42,790 nt of DNA from Acidobacteriaceae bacterium (lineage in GTDB: Bacteria; Acidobacteriota; Terriglobia; Terriglobales; Acidobacteriaceae). Numbering within the stretch: the stretch's first letter is position 1; every line of letters begins with the position of its first letter. The notes below the pieces were generated by a model that was given only the letters and a program-made list of their open reading frames with translations, searched no databases and was not told the DNA's origin. Positions 14,047 through 22,810 of the stretch are shown piece after piece. Both the position numbers and the translations under genes were made by a program. The stretch is taken from positions 35,552-78,341 of the forward strand of contig PKXK01000116.1 of assembly GCA_003132325.1 (NCBI GenBank), in the 5' to 3' direction.

Positions 14047-15027
14047 TTAAATCAGGATGCGCTCAACCTCATCGAGCGAGACCTGGTCGTTGCGCCGGTC
14101 GTAGAGGCCGGTGGTCCGCGCGCTCTCGTGGTTCGCCATCTGCTGCGCAATCTCAAGCTTGCCACCGTTTCGTAAGTATTCCGTGATGCCGGTGGCGCGA
14201 AAAGTGTGGCAACTGATCTTTGTCTCGATGCCGGCGTCCACAGCGCGTCGACCGATCATTCGGTAAACGTCGGGCTGCCCCATAGGGCGGTCGGTGAGCT
14301 TTCCAGACTGTCCTTCGGTGGTTCGGAACAAAAACCCTTTCGGGTCGCCCTTGATGCCCGCCGCTTCGATGTAGTCATCGAGGCACGCTTCGAGCTTGTG
14401 ATGGCAGGGCATCTCGTGACGCTTGCTGCCTTTCTCATGCAGCCGTATCCATTTGCGGCGGCCCTGGATGTAGACGTCTTCAACGCGCATCTTTCCGGCG
14501 GCCGCGCCGACGCGGGCGAAAGTGAATGTCATGAGTGCGATCAAGGCGCGATCGCGTAAGCCCACGACACTCGATGTATCCATCGCGTCGAGCAAGATGC
14601 GGGCCTCCTCGGCGGTGAGCACAGGCGTTTTGCCTTTCTTCACGGAGTGCTTTGGACCACGCACGGCGCTGGCCGGATTCATCGGAATGATCTGGCCGAT
14701 GACGAGCCAGTCAAACAACATCCTGATACCGGCGAGTTGGACCTTTACTGAAGGCGCTGCTATGCGGCGCTGCAGTTCCTCGATGTAGGCGGCGACGTGC
14801 GTGGGCTGCACGTCCCGCAGATGGGCGATGCCGTGGTCTTCGCACCAGGAGGCGAATTCCCCGGCCGCCTTCCCGTAGGCTTTCCGGGTGTGAGGGTTCC
14901 GAATATTGACGGTGAAGAACTCAAGGACGCGCCGGGTGGTGCCGGCGTCCGGACAGTAGAGAGACGGGAGACTGATTTCGTTCGAAACCGGCTGCGTCTG
15001 GGTAGAGAGCACGATGTTACTGCTCAT
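14047..15027 (-). CDS. XerC/D-like tyrosine recombinase
   Basis: The 326-aa protein has an N-terminal core-binding SAM-like domain (HTRKAYGKAAGEFASWCEDHG) and a catalytic domain. The tyrosine recombinase residues are visible: Arg172 (FTFARVGAA), a Lys near 199-202 (HEKGSKRH), His274 and Arg277 (SCHTFRATGI), His300 (MANHESARTTGLYDRR) and Tyr309. It is compact, like XerC/XerD or integron-type enzymes, and unlike the 407-aa phage-type integrase at 38219. The ATG overlaps the stop of the upstream nuclease-like gene (ATGA), so it is translated as part of that operon. No attachment site is evident next to it. It may mobilise this module on its own, or act in the system's function. Confidence 0.88.
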   Translation of the reverse strand: MSSNIVLSTQTQPVSNEISLPSLYCPDAGTTRRVLEFFTVNIRNPHTRKAYGKAAGEFASWCEDHGIAHLRDVQPTHVAAYIEELQRRIAAPSVKVQLAGIRMLFDWLVIGQIIPMNPASAVRGPKHSVKKGKTPVLTAEEARILLDAMDTSSVVGLRDRALIALMTFTFARVGAAAGKMRVEDVYIQGRRKWIRLHEKGSKRHEMPCHHKLEACLDDYIEAAGIKGDPKGFLFRTTEGQSGKLTDRPMGQPDVYRMIGRRAVDAGIETKISCHTFRATGITEYLRNGGKLEIAQQMANHESARTTGLYDRRNDQVSLDEVERILI

Positions 15028-15782
15028 TGGATGATCTCCCTGATGCGGTTGGTGACGCCGTTACACTGATCGCGCCGCTGAGCGCGCCGATAGACGCAGA
15101 CCCTGATAGTCGCCTGCTTGTCGATGGAGAGCCGCGATGACTGGACGATCTCTATAAAGATGATACCGACATCATTGTGAAGCTCGGCCCTGCCGGGAAA
15201 CTCGACGATTTGGCTGAAGGTCGTTGTTCGGGTGTCGCCGCGTTGTGGCGTCGTGTGGGAACGGACGCCGCGGTTCGGGATATTAATCGCCTCTTGGCCA
15301 GAGGCCTCGACTTCGGTGATGATCGCGAGATAGGTTTGAAAAAACGCGAAGGGTCCGTTGTACAGCTTGTTGGCCTGGCGCACGCCGCCAGCAATGTCTT
15401 GGAGCTTGTTGATTCTGTCTTGGCCTTCGTTCACGCTCTCAACCTTGACGCGCTTGCATTCCAGTGCGAAGCCCTCGCGCGGATTTAATTGCGGACAAAG
15501 GACCAGATCAAGGTCGCCTTGGCCCGGTGCGTAGAATGGGCGCACAACCTCGGGGCGATAGAAAGCGGTGGCCGGCAGACCAAGCTCGCCAAGGATGATC
15601 TCGCGGGAGGGTAAAGTCATCATGAGCCAGCGGACGAGGGGCTTTTCGTCAAATTCGGTGACGCGGGTTGAGCCGTCGACGTAGGGGTACGGGGCTGCTT
15701 CGAATAACGTTGCTTTGACCGGCCGACCGGGCGCGATGTGGGCGGTGTCGAAGCTGATCTGCCGGTAAGTGAGAACCTCCAC
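15024..15782 (-). CDS. PD-(D/E)XK nuclease-like protein
   Basis: The 252-aa protein contains GQGDLDLVLCPQLNPREGFALECKRVKV (about 87-114): Asp90/Asp92, then Glu108-x-Lys110 in a beta strand. This is the core D...ExK arrangement of PD-(D/E)XK nucleases. FYRPEVVRPFYAP precedes it. The rest looks alpha/beta without other known motifs (FFQTYLAIITEVE, DVGIIFIEIVQ). The GTG start directly abuts the stop of the upstream gene, and its own stop overlaps the recombinase start. It could be a restriction-like or defence nuclease. The family assignment rests on this one motif, so activity is unproven. Confidence 0.6.
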   Translation of the reverse strand: MEVLTYRQISFDTAHIAPGRPVKATLFEAAPYPYVDGSTRVTEFDEKPLVRWLMMTLPSREIILGELGLPATAFYRPEVVRPFYAPGQGDLDLVLCPQLNPREGFALECKRVKVESVNEGQDRINKLQDIAGGVRQANKLYNGPFAFFQTYLAIITEVEASGQEAINIPNRGVRSHTTPQRGDTRTTTFSQIVEFPGRAELHNDVGIIFIEIVQSSRLSIDKQATIRVCVYRRAQRRDQCNGVTNRIREIIQ

Positions 15783-16463
15783 TCAGAGCAGCCCTCCGGC
15801 TGCCGCTTGGGCCTCGCTCCATCTGAAATCCTGCGGCAGCGCTGCGACGGCCTTGGCCAGGCGTTTGGCAGTTTCCGCCCAGCACTTGCGCGCCTCGTCC
15901 TCGGTACGCCCGTAGTTTTTGATCTGCATCATTAATCCCCAGGGGAGACTTGTGCCCGCAAGAAAGCGCATCCTCTGCAGGACCATCGAAACATCTGCCC
16001 ACCACTTTTCGCACCCGTCGATCGCAGACGCGAGGTGGCAGGCAAGCAGCAGAGCGTTTTCGGGGGCGTCATTCAGACTGGCGTCAGTAAAGATGACATC
16101 GACGTATGATCCCAACAACACCGTTGCGCCTGGCACGGTGGTGGAGGGCGTGAGCGCTTTCTCGCAGCCGACGCTCTCGATCGGCGATCCCAGAGCGTTG
16201 ATGCTGGTAAGGAGCTCTCCGAGGGCGGGAAAGTCCGCGACTTCGGGAATTCGCCGGATCGCCGCAACATCTCGCTTTGTGCGCATGTAGCCGTGGTTCC
16301 GGGCGCCATCCGCATGGTCGACGGGCGGGTAGGGCACAGCCGGCCCCCAGGAATTGTCGATCCAGATACCCCGGCTGCCCTCTCCCCATAACCTGACGAC
16401 CGCCGGGGGCGGTCCCGTCAGGCCTCGATAGGGCTGGAGCAGGGGGAGGACGGCGTCGAACAT
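15783..16463 (-). CDS. Unknown protein, first gene of the nuclease/recombinase operon
   Basis: The 226-aa product (MFDAVLPLLQPYRGLTGPPPAVVRLWGEGSRGIWIDNSWG) is not a family I recognise. It has no signal peptide. Residues about 140-200 are helical (APENALLLACHLASAIDGCEKWWADVSMVLQRMRFL). The stop is immediately followed by the GTG of the nuclease-like gene, so the two are translationally linked. The start codon lies 5 nt from a perfect 26-bp palindrome and has no visible Shine-Dalgarno sequence, suggesting a very short or leaderless transcript under repression. It may be the specificity or sensor partner of the nuclease. Confidence 0.7.
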   Translation of the reverse strand: MFDAVLPLLQPYRGLTGPPPAVVRLWGEGSRGIWIDNSWGPAVPYPPVDHADGARNHGYMRTKRDVAAIRRIPEVADFPALGELLTSINALGSPIESVGCEKALTPSTTVPGATVLLGSYVDVIFTDASLNDAPENALLLACHLASAIDGCEKWWADVSMVLQRMRFLAGTSLPWGLMMQIKNYGRTEDEARKCWAETAKRLAKAVAALPQDFRWSEAQAAAGGLL

Positions 16464-16468
16464 TCTTA

Positions 16469-16494
16469 TGAATGATAACGTCCTTTATCATTCA
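16469..16494 (-). promoter_or_regulatory. Perfect 10+6+10 palindromic operator
   Basis: TGAATGATAA-cgtcct-TTATCATTCA is a perfect inverted repeat directly upstream of the start codon at 16463. Its size and position fit a dimeric repressor site controlling the four-gene operon. No repressor gene of the operon is identified; the PD-(D/E)XK or unknown protein could autoregulate. Confidence 0.65.
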
Positions 16495-16597
16495 CAACAA
16501 GAGGTTCGGCAAGGAAGCGGTCACTTTCCGTAAGAACAGCCATTGAACCAGAACTTGCTTCTTCGGCGGTTGATTGACGGGAAGATTGGTCTGCCTC

Positions 16598-16626
16598 TTG
16601 ACATTTTTCAAGCAGTTGCTTTAATC
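16598..16626 (+). promoter_or_regulatory. Sigma70-like promoter before the TetR remnant
   Basis: TTGACA is followed after 17 bp by TTAATC (or after 18 bp by TAATCT). The spacer and the following bases contain two copies of TTTCAAGCAG, and a related TTTCAAGCAGGTG precedes the intact tetR at 18831. This promoter probably drives the monooxygenase gene through the dead tetR. Confidence 0.55.
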
Positions 16627-16644
16627 TGATATTTCAAGCAGGTG

Positions 16645-17060
16645 ATGGGATACACAACGTCCAAACTCGATCAGGATGCGACGCGGACCATGCTGATCCA
16701 GGCCGCATCGCGGCAGTCAATTATCACTTCCGCGACAATTTGCCGCTATATACCGAGGTTCTTACCCGCGAACAGGCGCTCGGCGTCCTCGCTGAAGCAA
16801 TCAACGACTTCATTCGTGACAAGACATTCGCCCGCCTCCATGGCCGAAACGCTCTTCGGCGTCGTTGCTTGGCACCATGCTGGAGTGGCGGATGCGAGAG
16901 GGATGTCCCCGAGGAGTTGCTGGCGGAAACCGTGCAGACGCGGGCTCAAGTTCTCCTTGGAGGCGGTGCAATGAAGCAGGGTTGCATTCGGATCTTATTC
17001 GCGAATCATATGCGAGCGTTTGATTCATTCAAAGATTGCCTGAGCGCACTGGCGCAGTGA
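16645..17060 (+). pseudogene. Decayed TetR-family regulator gene
   Basis: The first 20 codons (SKLDQDATRTMLIQAA) match the start of the intact TetR at 18831 (ELNQDATRTKLIQAA). An internal deletion then removes the helix-turn-helix. The sequence resumes in another frame with AVNYHF-like codons and NLPLYTEVL, equivalent to AVNYHFGDKLALYTEIL of the intact protein. The remaining C-terminal part (RAFDSFKDCLSALAQ) looks like a different TetR type, so it may be chimeric. The frame ends 10 nt before the monooxygenase start. The combination of deletion and frame change makes it a pseudogene. Confidence 0.8.
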
Positions 17061-17073
17061 AAAGGAGTCTATG

Positions 17074-18621
17074 ATGCCTCACGAAACAGACAAGACGGTT
17101 CCAGTTCTGATTATCGGTGCGGGGCCCACGGGTCTGAATCTTGCGCTCAGTCTTGCGCGACGAGGTGTACCCTTCCGCCTCATTGATGAAAAAGAAGGAC
17201 CTGGGGAACACTCCCGAGCGATGGTTGTGCAGGCTCGAACCCTCGAATTCTATCGCCAGTACGGCTTCGCGGACGAGGTTGTCGAGGCCGGTGTTAAGGT
17301 CGAGGCGGCGCACGTCCGCGAAGGCGGGGAGAACGGAGAGAGTCACGAACTCGTGTCGTTCAGGTTCACTGACTTCGGAGAACATCTGACGCCGTTTGCG
17401 TTTCCTCTCGCGTACCCACAGGACGACCATGAACGACTGCTCGTTCGCAAACTTGAGGAAGCCGGTGGCCGAGTTGAATGGCAAACAAAACTGGTCAGCT
17501 TTACTCAGGACCAAACTGGTGTCACGGCAAAATTGGAGTACCCCGACACAGACGCCGTGTCTGAGGTGCGTGCTAGTTACATCTGTGGCTCCGATGGAGG
17601 ACACAGTGTCGTTCGCGAGCAACTTGGAATTGGCTTTGCCGGAGGGACCTATCCGCAACTCTACTACGTCGCGGATGTGAAGCTGGAGCAGGGTTTCCAG
17701 CGTGATTTCACAGTGTATCTCGGCTCGAAGAGATTCGATCTTTTGACGCCTGTCAGGTCCCGAGGCGTGCAACGGCTGATCGGAGTTGTTCCCGAAGAGC
17801 TGAACGGTCGCGAAGACCTGACCTACGAAGATATTCGAGGACACGTTGAGCCATTCATGAACGTGAAAGTCTCGGAAGTGAATTGGTTCTCAACCTATAA
17901 AGTGCATCACCGGGTCGCCGACCACTTCCGGCAAGGGAGGGCTTTCCTCCTCGGGGACGCGGGCCATGTGCATAGTCCCACTGGCGGCCAGGGGATGAAT
18001 ACTGGCATCGGCGATGCGATCAACCTTGGATGGAAGCTTGCACAGGTCTCCCAAGGTCGAGCAGGCCAGTCGCTGCTGGACAGCTACGAAACAGAACGGA
18101 TTAAGTTCGCTCGAAGCCTGGTCCGAACAACGGACGAGGCATTCAACGTTATTATTTCCGCCGGACCGCTTGGCTCTCTTGGCCGTCGCTATCTCATTCC
18201 GGGGATTATAGCGCTGGCGTCTAAGTTCAAGGCGGGGCAGCATGCCTTCTTCAAGGCGGTCTCTCAGACCGAAATTGAGTATGAAGACAGCGAGATAAGC
18301 GACGGGAGCCGTGGCGAGTTACGCGGTGGCGATCGACTCCCCTGGATCGATGACGGAACCGATAACTTCGCGCCATTGTCTTCGCTCGACTGGCAAGCGC
18401 ACGTCTACGGAACAGCCGACGACAGCCTTCGCGCTACGTGCTCCAAGCTGCAACTGCCATTGCACACATTCGCATGGACGGAAGTCGCAGAGAAAGCCGG
18501 CTTCAAGAAAGACGTTTCTCTGCTGATCCGGCCTGACGGATACATAGCCCTTATCCTGCCGCAGACGGACATAACGAATCGGCTGACGTCGTTTTGCGAA
18601 GAGTTCGAGTTGAAGTTCTGA
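17074..18621 (+). CDS. Class A FAD-dependent monooxygenase (PHBH/RdmE/TetX-like)
   Basis: This protein of about 515 residues has the three group A flavin hydroxylase motifs: GxGxxG in VLIIGAGPTGLNLAL near the N-terminus, the DG motif in CGSDGGHSVVREQLG (about 170) and the GD motif in FLLGDAGHVHSPTGGQGMN (about 292-310). It should hydroxylate an aromatic or polyketide-like substrate with NAD(P)H and O2. It is clearly a paralogue of the 518-aa enzyme at 32947-34503. Two ATGs are adjacent; AAGGAG is better spaced for the second (17074). It lies directly after a dead tetR and 210 nt before an intact tetR that begins an efflux operon, suggesting that oxidation of a toxic compound is paired with its export. 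Confidence 0.88.
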   Translation: MPHETDKTVPVLIIGAGPTGLNLALSLARRGVPFRLIDEKEGPGEHSRAMVVQARTLEFYRQYGFADEVVEAGVKVEAAHVREGGENGESHELVSFRFTDFGEHLTPFAFPLAYPQDDHERLLVRKLEEAGGRVEWQTKLVSFTQDQTGVTAKLEYPDTDAVSEVRASYICGSDGGHSVVREQLGIGFAGGTYPQLYYVADVKLEQGFQRDFTVYLGSKRFDLLTPVRSRGVQRLIGVVPEELNGREDLTYEDIRGHVEPFMNVKVSEVNWFSTYKVHHRVADHFRQGRAFLLGDAGHVHSPTGGQGMNTGIGDAINLGWKLAQVSQGRAGQSLLDSYETERIKFARSLVRTTDEAFNVIISAGPLGSLGRRYLIPGIIALASKFKAGQHAFFKAVSQTEIEYEDSEISDGSRGELRGGDRLPWIDDGTDNFAPLSSLDWQAHVYGTADDSLRATCSKLQLPLHTFAWTEVAEKAGFKKDVSLLIRPDGYIALILPQTDITNRLTSFCEEFELKF

Positions 18622-18830
18622 ACACCTTTCGAAATCTATCCATGAGGCGGTGGCGACTATCGGCAAGTACTCGAATAATGGCCCCGGAGAAAGCATGCAG
18701 CAGGGGGCCAGATTGAAAAGCGGCTCGGTGATTCACGCGAATGATCTGCGGACGTTAGTACACCACACAGAGCTGGTTTGGGAATATCGCGGTTGTTTGA
18801 ATTTTAGATTTCAAGCAGGTGGTGAGAGAC

Positions 18831-19514
18831 ATGACGGCCATTCCTCAGGAATTAAATCAGGATGCGACGCGGACCAAGCTGATCCAGGCCGCGGGAGAAG
18901 TATTTGCGGAGGTCGGGTATCAGGCCGCGACCACCCGGGAAATCTGCAGGCGGGCGGGCGCCAATATTGCGGCTGTAAATTATCACTTCGGTGACAAGCT
19001 GGCGCTCTACACCGAGATTCTTAAGGCCGCAGTCATAAAAAGAGAGCAGCCTGCCGTCGAGGCGCTGCTTGCGACCAAGACGTCGGAAGAGGCGCTTCGT
19101 GCATTATTGTTCGGGATATTTCGGCAACTCACCGATCCGGATCGCCCGGCTTGGTATGTCAAGGTCATGGCGCACGAGTTGGCGAATCCCACCCCCGGAC
19201 TTACCGCGGTGGTAGAGCATGTGATTCGACCGAATGTCACTTTGCTCTGCACCATCGTCGGCCGAATCATCGGCCGGCCTCCACAGGACATGAAGACTCG
19301 AATGTGTGCGCACAGCATCATCGCGCAAGTCATCCACTACATCCACGCCCGTCCCGTGATCGCATTGCTCTGGCCAGACTGGAAGATGACACAAGAGGCC
19401 ATCGAAGAGATCGCAAGCCACATCGCGGAGTTTTCGATCGCTGCATTGAAAGAGATTGGTAAGAGTGCTCATCCTGCTCATCCGCAGAAGAGCACAACGA
19501 GGAGGTCGAAGTGA
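18831..19514 (+). CDS. TetR-family repressor (CecR/YbiH-like)
   Basis: The 227-aa protein opens with a TetR DNA-binding domain: TRTKLIQAAGEVFAEVGYQAATTREICRRAGANIAAVNYHFGDKLALYTEIL (about 12-65). The C-terminal ligand domain (KVMAHELANPTPGLTAVVEHVIRPN, then RMCAHSIIAQVIHYIHARPVI) resembles the CecR/YbiH group, whose E. coli member also sits with a HlyD/ABC efflux operon. I use the ATG at 18831 rather than the GTG of the track. Its 3' end overlaps the HlyD-like start (GTGA) and provides that gene's ribosome binding site. It likely represses this efflux operon and the preceding monooxygenase. Confidence 0.88.
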   Translation: MTAIPQELNQDATRTKLIQAAGEVFAEVGYQAATTREICRRAGANIAAVNYHFGDKLALYTEILKAAVIKREQPAVEALLATKTSEEALRALLFGIFRQLTDPDRPAWYVKVMAHELANPTPGLTAVVEHVIRPNVTLLCTIVGRIIGRPPQDMKTRMCAHSIIAQVIHYIHARPVIALLWPDWKMTQEAIEEIASHIAEFSIAALKEIGKSAHPAHPQKSTTRRSK

Positions 19515-20803
19515 CGGATCAAGAGACGAAGGAATCAGGGACCGGTGCACCCTCAAGCGGCAAGAGCCCCGTCGTGACATCGAAAGAGACTCCAGAAAAC
19601 GGTGCCGAGAAGAAACACAACCGGCGTGTTTGGCTCATTCGCATTGGAGTTGTTGTTTTGCTGGCGATTGGCGCGTTGGTGCTCTGGATGGTTCTTCGCG
19701 GACCGGGCGTCTCCGACAAGGTTGTTCAGTTAAGTGGCCGTATCGAGGGCGACGACTCGGCAGTTGCGAGTAAAACGAGCGGACGCATTCTGGAAGTTCG
19801 CTTTCGCGAGGGCGACAGCGTTCATCAGGGAGCTGTGATCGCCGTCCTCGACGACGCTCAGATTCGTGACCGCGAAAATCAGGCGAAGGCTACAGTGGAG
19901 CAGGCACAAGCTCGCGTGAACGCGGCGCAGGCGCAAATCGGAGTACTGAAACAGCAACTGATTCAAAACCAACTCCAGGCAACACAGTCCAAAGGGGATG
20001 CGGCAGGTCGTGTTCAGCAAGCCGAAGCGGATCTTGCGGCAGCAAAATCCGACTACGCTCAGCAGTACTCGAACCTTCAACTTGCCGAGTTTGATCGTCA
20101 GGCCTATACGCGGCTCGCAAAGTCCGGAGCCGTTTCGGAGCGTCAAGGCAAAGAGGCTGCATCGAAGGCAGATGCACAGGTAGCCGCGGTTGCCGCAGTA
20201 AAGCAGCGTGTCGAAGCAGCACAGGGTGCCTTGGTCCTTGCGAATGCCAGCCTCGCCAATCCGGCCATCCGCAATGCGGCGACGGCTGGGGTGCAGAGCC
20301 AGATATTACAGCAAGCATCGGAAGTCACGAGCGCGCAAGCCCAGTTAACTGGGGCTCGTGCACAGCTCGCTGAAGCACAGGCTAACCGCCAGGATCTCGT
20401 CATTCGCGCCCCGTTCGACGGCTCCATCGTCACGCGCGCTGCGGAGCCTGGCGAGGTGATCGCTGCCGGGACGGCGGTCGTAACGATGATCGACCTCACT
20501 AAAGTGTATCTTCGGGGATTTATCCCGGAGGGACAGATAGGGAAGGTCAAGCTGGGTCAGTCTGCACGCATCTATCTCGACTCGGCGACCAACAGTTCTC
20601 TGGAGGCGTTCGTTGCGAGAATCGATCCGCAGATGACGTTCACACCCGAGAACACTTACTTCAAGGATGATCGCGTGAAGCAGGTCGTCGGTCTTAAGCT
20701 CCAGTTGAAAGCAGGGTTTGGCTACGCCAAGCCGGGTATGCCTGCCGATGGGGAGATCCTGGTCCAGGGCGATCAGTGGCCCCCGCACTCAAAGCAGCAG
20801 TAA
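19511..20803 (+). CDS. HlyD/EmrA-type periplasmic adaptor protein
   Basis: The 430-aa membrane fusion protein has a Lys-rich cytoplasmic N-terminus and one membrane anchor (LIRIGVVVLLAIGALVLWMVL, about 42-62). A lipoyl-like half follows (SGRIEGDDSAVASKTSGRILEVRFREGDSVHQGAVIAVLDD), then a long alanine/glutamine-rich coiled-coil hairpin (about 120-285), the second lipoyl half (LVIRAPFDGSIVTRAAEPGEVI) and a beta-barrel region (VYLRGFIPEGQIGKVKLGQ). It links the inner-membrane ABC permeases to the TolC-like channel. The GTG start overlaps the tetR stop and lies 7 nt after GGAGG. Confidence 0.9.
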   Translation: MTDQETKESGTGAPSSGKSPVVTSKETPENGAEKKHNRRVWLIRIGVVVLLAIGALVLWMVLRGPGVSDKVVQLSGRIEGDDSAVASKTSGRILEVRFREGDSVHQGAVIAVLDDAQIRDRENQAKATVEQAQARVNAAQAQIGVLKQQLIQNQLQATQSKGDAAGRVQQAEADLAAAKSDYAQQYSNLQLAEFDRQAYTRLAKSGAVSERQGKEAASKADAQVAAVAAVKQRVEAAQGALVLANASLANPAIRNAATAGVQSQILQQASEVTSAQAQLTGARAQLAEAQANRQDLVIRAPFDGSIVTRAAEPGEVIAAGTAVVTMIDLTKVYLRGFIPEGQIGKVKLGQSARIYLDSATNSSLEAFVARIDPQMTFTPENTYFKDDRVKQVVGLKLQLKAGFGYAKPGMPADGEILVQGDQWPPHSKQQ

Positions 20804-20839
20804 TGGCGATTTCACAGTAGCGGAATTGGATTAGCAACT

Positions 20840-22810
20840 ATGAGCACTGTTGTTGAAGAAACTCGGGTCTTGTCCTCGCCGGGGGCCGAGCGAGCATCTG
20901 TGCGGGTCGTCGACCTCTGGAAGAAGTACGGCGACACGGAGGCGGTGCGTGGCATCTCGTTTGAAGTTCAGCCCGGAGAGATCTTTGGGCTGATCGGCCC
21001 TGACGGCGCGGGCAAGACATCCACCTTTCAGATTCTAGGGGGGGTCATGTCTGCAACGTCCGGTATTACCGAAATCTACAGTAAGGCGTCACGCGATGCG
21101 CGGTCCCTGGTCGGCTATCTCACTCAGGCGTTTAGTCTTTATCCGGACCTTACGGTCGGGGAAAACATTCGTTATGTTGGCGACTTGCGTCGCGTTCCGC
21201 CGGAGGAGATAACGAGCCGCGGTCACGAGTATCTTTCGATGTTCGACATGGATCGCTTCATTGGTCGGCTCGCGGGCAAACTCAGTGGTGGCATGAAACA
21301 GAAGCTCTCACTCGTCGCAGCTCTGGTCGCCCAGCCCCGTGTTCTCCTGCTGGATGAACCAACTACCGGCGTAGATCCCGTGTCCCGCCGTGAGTTTTGG
21401 GACACGCTGGCTCACCTCGCGGACAACGGTCTGACGATCGTCGTGGCTACGCCTTATATGGACGAGGCCGAACGCTGTCACCGCGTCGCGTTGATGCAAC
21501 TCGGTGAGATTCATCAGATGGGGACTCCAGCGGAGTTGCGCGGTGGGCTCGGCTTGAAGCGCATGGAGGTCCGCACTGCCAATCTTAGTGAGGCCGAGGA
21601 CCGTCTCGATACGGACGAAAAGGACAAGGGTCCCATCGTTGATGTGCAACGCTTCGGTGACAGGCTGGATGTCATGGTCAGCGATGTCGAAGCCGGTCGT
21701 CGCGAGATCGACTCGAAGTTCAACCAGGGCACTCCGCCTGAGATCCGGGTCGCAGACCCGACACTCGAGAATGTGTTCGTCGCAACGTTACGCTCACTAG
21801 GCCAGGAGACGCACACCCCACCATTTCCAGGCGAGCATCCACACCAGGACCTGCGCGGCAAGATCGCCATCGACGCGAAACATTTGACGAAGAAGTTCGG
21901 CGACTTCACGGCGGTCAAGGGGATTAACCTTCAGATTCAATACGGAGAGATCTACGGGCTGCTCGGCGCAAACGGGGCTGGCAAGACCACCGCAATCAAG
22001 ATGCTGTGCGGTCTGCTGGCACCGACCCTTGGCGATATGACCCTGGCCGGGGAAAGCGGAAGCTTGCGGTCGTCGTCGGTCCGCGAACGGATTGGGTACA
22101 TGTCGCAGAAGTTCTCTTTGTACGATGACCTGAGCATTGAAGAGAATCTGGAGTTCTTCGGCGGTATCTACGGCGTACCTCAGAGCGAACTCGCAGCAAA
22201 AAAGGCCTGGGTCATGGAGTTCTCCGGTCTGAAGGGAAAAGAAGCGCTCATTACCGGAACGTTGCCGGGTGGATGGAAGCAGCGCGTAGCCTTCGGTGCG
22301 GCAATCATGCATGAACCGAGCGTCTTATTTCTTGATGAACCAACTTCCGGCGTTGATCCGCTGGCGCGCCGCGCCTTCTGGCGAATGATCAACAAGCTTG
22401 CTGATGTGGGTACGGCCGTTCTTGTGACGACCCACTATCTCGAAGAGGCTGAGCAGTGCAATCGTCTGGGTTTCATGGTGGCAGGTGAGCTTGTGACCGA
22501 AGGCACGCCCAGCGGTGTGAAGAAGCAACAGGGAGGCCATCTTCTGGAGTTTCTGGTGGACAAGCCACAGGCTGCGGCCGACATGCTCAAAGAAAAGATG
22601 GACCGGTGGCGAGTCTCGATCTTTGGCTATCGTCTGCACGTGATCACGGACGAAGATGCCGAAACCGGTCAACGCACCGTAACGAAATTACTGACTGACG
22701 CCGGGATCGTGGTGCATGGCGTCCAGGAAGAGTCTTACTCGCTTGAGGACGTCTTTATTGCTGTGGTCGAAAAGAATCGTGCCAGTGGAAAGTTTGCGGC
22801 GGAGGACTAA
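20840..22810 (+). CDS. ABC transporter ATPase with two nucleotide-binding domains
   Basis: The 656-aa protein is a tandem of two ATPase domains. Domain 1 has Walker A GPDGAGKTS (about 54-62; the Asp in place of Asn is usual in RbbA/YhiH-type first domains), signature LSGGMKQKL and Walker B VLLLDEPTTGVDP. Domain 2 has GANGAGKTT, PGGWKQRVAFGAA in place of the LSGG consensus, and VLFLDEPTSGVDP. In this type of pump the fused ATPase drives two permease subunits, which match the two genes that follow. Its stop overlaps the first permease start by one base (TAATG). Confidence 0.92.
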   Translation: MSTVVEETRVLSSPGAERASVRVVDLWKKYGDTEAVRGISFEVQPGEIFGLIGPDGAGKTSTFQILGGVMSATSGITEIYSKASRDARSLVGYLTQAFSLYPDLTVGENIRYVGDLRRVPPEEITSRGHEYLSMFDMDRFIGRLAGKLSGGMKQKLSLVAALVAQPRVLLLDEPTTGVDPVSRREFWDTLAHLADNGLTIVVATPYMDEAERCHRVALMQLGEIHQMGTPAELRGGLGLKRMEVRTANLSEAEDRLDTDEKDKGPIVDVQRFGDRLDVMVSDVEAGRREIDSKFNQGTPPEIRVADPTLENVFVATLRSLGQETHTPPFPGEHPHQDLRGKIAIDAKHLTKKFGDFTAVKGINLQIQYGEIYGLLGANGAGKTTAIKMLCGLLAPTLGDMTLAGESGSLRSSSVRERIGYMSQKFSLYDDLSIEENLEFFGGIYGVPQSELAAKKAWVMEFSGLKGKEALITGTLPGGWKQRVAFGAAIMHEPSVLFLDEPTSGVDPLARRAFWRMINKLADVGTAVLVTTHYLEEAEQCNRLGFMVAGELVTEGTPSGVKKQQGGHLLEFLVDKPQAAADMLKEKMDRWRVSIFGYRLHVITDEDAETGQRTVTKLLTDAGIVVHGVQEESYSLEDVFIAVVEKNRASGKFAAED

